From DHVE2 group archaeon (lineage in GTDB: Archaea > Thermoplasmatota > Thermoplasmata > Thermoplasmatales > Aciduliprofundaceae), in contig JALSPD010000170.1 of NCBI GenBank assembly GCA_026986135.1, positions 1 through 6,665 on the forward strand: 6,665 nt of DNA, read 5' to 3'. Positions 4,893-6,665 of the stretch are shown here, in pieces. The position numbers and the translations under genes are program-made. Under the pieces are notes generated by a model. It did no database searches. It was not told the origin of the DNA and worked only from the letters and a program-made list of their open reading frames with translations. Every line of letters starts with the position of its first letter. Positions within the stretch are counted from its first letter, which is position 1.

Positions 4893-6665
4893 ATGCCAAG
4901 GGGTGCGGTGATTATAATCACAGTATTGGTGCTTGCCATGGCGTTCGGAATTGCAGGTGGCTCTCAGGGAGATAATACTGAAAGGCTCAACAAAGAAATG
5001 TGGATGCGTGGAAATGATACGGCTTACACGCCACATGATCCAATAAAAATAGACGGAGACGCGGATTTTGATTCGGCCCATGGTGTGGTTATGGGCAACG
5101 GAACTAAGGATGATCCGTACATTATAGAGAGTTGGGAAATTGACGCGCAGGGAGGTATAAGTGGAATATACATAGCAAACACAACAAAGTATTTTGTTGT
5201 GAAAAACTGCAAAATATACAATGCCACTGCGGCATCCACCTGGTATTACGAAGGAGCAGGTATCGTGATTCGCAATGCTAAAAATGGAATACTGGAAAAC
5301 AACACACTTTACGATAACGAGGATGGAGTCTTCCTGAAATCATCAAATAATGTGGTGGTTATAAACAACACATGCAAAAACAACGACGTTGGTATATCTC
5401 TGAGGGATTCCAGTAACAATGTGATAATAAACAACACTTGCAACAATAACTCCGATAAAGGTATATATGCCAGCGGTTCAACCAATAATGATATCAGGAA
5501 CAACACTGTAAGCAACAGCGAATATGGAATATACCTGCGCAGTGATTCAGATAACAACATAATCAGAGACAACCGCGTTTATAACAATAGTGGAGGGATA
5601 TACATAGACTATTCCAGCGGAACCAAAATTATTAACAACACCTTTGCCAACACATCATGGGATGTAATATCTCTAACCCAATCGGACAACAATACAATAT
5701 ACAACAACACCATCTACGGCGGGGAACAGGGGATTGATCTGAGATATTCCAATAACAATACCATCATAGACAACAGAATAATGGATGGCCTGTATGGAAT
5801 ATATATCTCCTCTTCAACGGGAACAAAAATATACGGTAATAAGATGTGGCACAATGGAATATTCATTACGGGAGATAAAGAAACATACACAAAACAAGAT
5901 ATCGCTGAAAACAACACGGTGAACGGTAAACCGGTATACTACTACAAAAATACTGATATGGGCTACGCATCAGTACCTTCAAATGCTGGACAGGTAATAC
6001 TTGGAAATGTGACCAGAATTAAGATTGATGGTTTAAAAATAGATAATGCATCTGTTGGAATCATAGTAGGATACTCCTTCAACATAACCATAAGCAACAA
6101 CACCTGCACGAATAATTCTGGCGATGGGATCCATATCAGCCATTCAAATAACATAGTGATAAGACATAATCACTGCATGGACAATGATGACGGAATATAT
6201 TTAATAAATTCAAACGGTAACTTGATTGAAGAAAACACATGCACAGGCAATAGTGGAGGTATAAGCATATTTTATTCCAGCAACAACACTGTAGTGAAGA
6301 ATGAAGGCATGAGCAACGGTGATGGGATATTTTTAAACTATGCAGATAACACCACCCTCAAAAACAACACCCTATGGAACAATAGCCTAAGTGGAATATA
6401 TCTCTATAAGTCCAGCAACAACCGTATAACAAACACATCGTTTCATCTCAACACATATGGCATTATGATGGACAATTCAAACAACAATGTTATAGATAAG
6501 AACACAATAACCTACAGTCGCAAAAATGGAATATACCTGGGGGCATCCGACGACAATATCATAAACAAAAATTATATCGGTGCCAGTTTTGAGTACGGAA
6601 TAATCATTTATCAGGGTAAACACAACATAATTTACAACAACACCTTTGTGTGCAATTACAGATCA
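4893..6665 (+). CDS. Secreted parallel beta-helix (NosD/PbH1-like) surface protein, 3' end outside window
   Basis: The frame is open from the ATG at 4893 through the last base, giving 591 residues with no stop. The N-terminus (MPRG, then a hydrophobic stretch AVIIITVLVLAMAFGIAG) is a signal peptide or membrane anchor, so the protein is probably exported. Residues about 45-90 carry the lead-in IDGDADF, GNGTKDDPYIIE typical of archaeal NosD/CASH-type proteins. From residue 91 there are 22 rungs of 20-23 residues (rung 1 is 32), mostly beginning GIYI/GIFL and containing N-N-T turns: a right-handed parallel beta-helix. A variant rung pair, GKPVYYYKN (345) then GQVIL (366), lies mid-way. About 27 N-x-S/T sequons suggest heavy N-glycosylation. 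Family members include surface, adhesion-like and carbohydrate-active proteins as well as NosD copper-handling proteins; no catalytic residues are identifiable and there is no nos gene context, so no function is assigned. It is divergent from the aminotransferase gene. The region is AT-rich (35% GC in one 60-nt sample, against 52% in one from AOR), partly because of its Asn and Ile codons. Confidence 0.88.
   Translation, partial: MPRGAVIIITVLVLAMAFGIAGGSQGDNTERLNKEMWMRGNDTAYTPHDPIKIDGDADFDSAHGVVMGNGTKDDPYIIESWEIDAQGGISGIYIANTTKYFVVKNCKIYNATAASTWYYEGAGIVIRNAKNGILENNTLYDNEDGVFLKSSNNVVVINNTCKNNDVGISLRDSSNNVIINNTCNNNSDKGIYASGSTNNDIRNNTVSNSEYGIYLRSDSDNNIIRDNRVYNNSGGIYIDYSSGTKIINNTFANTSWDVISLTQSDNNTIYNNTIYGGEQGIDLRYSNNNTIIDNRIMDGLYGIYISSSTGTKIYGNKMWHNGIFITGDKETYTKQDIAENNTVNGKPVYYYKNTDMGYASVPSNAGQVILGNVTRIKIDGLKIDNASVGIIVGYSFNITISNNTCTNNSGDGIHISHSNNIVIRHNHCMDNDDGIYLINSNGNLIEENTCTGNSGGISIFYSSNNTVVKNEGMSNGDGIFLNYADNTTLKNNTLWNNSLSGIYLYKSSNNRITNTSFHLNTYGIMMDNSNNNVIDKNTITYSRKNGIYLGASDDNIINKNYIGASFEYGIIIYQGKHNIIYNNTFVCNYRS
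5163..6665 (+). repeat. Array of 22 beta-helix rung repeats
   Basis: Protein-level tandem repeats start at residues 91, 123, 145, 167, 190, 212, 235, 257, 280, 302, 322, 345, 366, 389, 412, 434, 456, 478, 501, 523, 546 and 569. The typical unit is G-I-Y-[IL], a polar turn, N-N-x-I, N-N-T, then a polar turn, with 22- and 23-residue units roughly alternating. The DNA copies have diverged, but short identities persist, such as GGAATATACCTG (about 5525 and 6530) and many AACAACAC runs. Rung 8 begins with Asp instead of Gly and rung 10 is 20 residues long. The array runs off the window edge, so the true rung number is unknown. Confidence 0.85.

Noticed and set aside
5309..6154. Several minus-strand frames of 60-90 codons opposite the beta-helix gene, rich in Leu/Ile/Val
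   Set aside because: Complements of the repeated Asn-Asn-Thr and Gly-Ile-Tyr codons produce these hydrophobic frames; they mirror the rung repeat and have no independent start signals.
5163..6665. Repeated short DNA motifs suggesting a CRISPR-like or direct-repeat array
   Set aside because: The periodicity is about 66-69 nt, coding and in frame, with diverged copies and no unique spacers; a protein repeat explains it.
4893..6665. Assignment as NosD of the nitrous oxide reductase system
   Set aside because: The fold resembles NosD-type beta-helices, but no nosZ, nosF, nosY or nosL gene is present in the window, and many archaeal surface proteins share the fold.

Overview
The window looks archaeal. 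It carries a tungsten-type aldehyde:ferredoxin oxidoreductase (AOR), TATA/BRE-style promoters 25 to 36 nt from the start codons, GGTGAT ribosome-binding motifs, one apparently leaderless gene and an N-glycosylation-rich secreted beta-helix protein. The proteins resemble those of heterotrophic peptide-fermenting archaea such as Thermococcales and the Aciduliprofundum/Thermoplasmatota group. I lean to the latter, but this is recalled similarity and was not searched.

Layout: (1) 1-677, plus strand: the C-terminal half of histidyl-tRNA synthetase (hisS), whose start lies upstream of the window. (2) 678-712: a short convergent gap with T-tracts on the minus strand only. (3) 713-4761, minus strand: three metabolic genes transcribed leftward, namely a class I/II PLP aminotransferase, an AOR-family tungstoenzyme and a D-2-hydroxyacid dehydrogenase of the glyoxylate reductase type. 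The first two each appear to have a promoter. The third follows AOR by 28 nt, separated by a T-rich stretch, so it is probably co-transcribed with possible attenuation. (4) 4762-4892: a divergent promoter region. (5) 4893 to the right edge, plus strand: an open-ended secreted parallel beta-helix (NosD/PbH1-like) protein with 22 visible rungs, AT-rich compared with its neighbours.

How the genes may work together: the aminotransferase can make 2-oxo acids from amino acids. 2-oxoacid:ferredoxin oxidoreductases encoded elsewhere can release aldehydes from these. AOR can oxidise the aldehydes to acids with ferredoxin as electron acceptor. The hydroxyacid dehydrogenase can reduce 2-oxo acids or glyoxylate with NAD(P)H. 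This fits amino-acid fermentation, but the link is inferred from context. hisS and the surface protein look functionally unrelated to this cluster.

Start codons matter here. The longest reading frames of all three minus-strand genes begin at TTG, but promoter position, Shine-Dalgarno position and family alignment favour internal ATGs at 1666, 3572 and 4761. I found no RNA gene, insertion sequence or CRISPR array, and no convincing sign of an undescribed system. The beta-helix protein is the least ordinary element.
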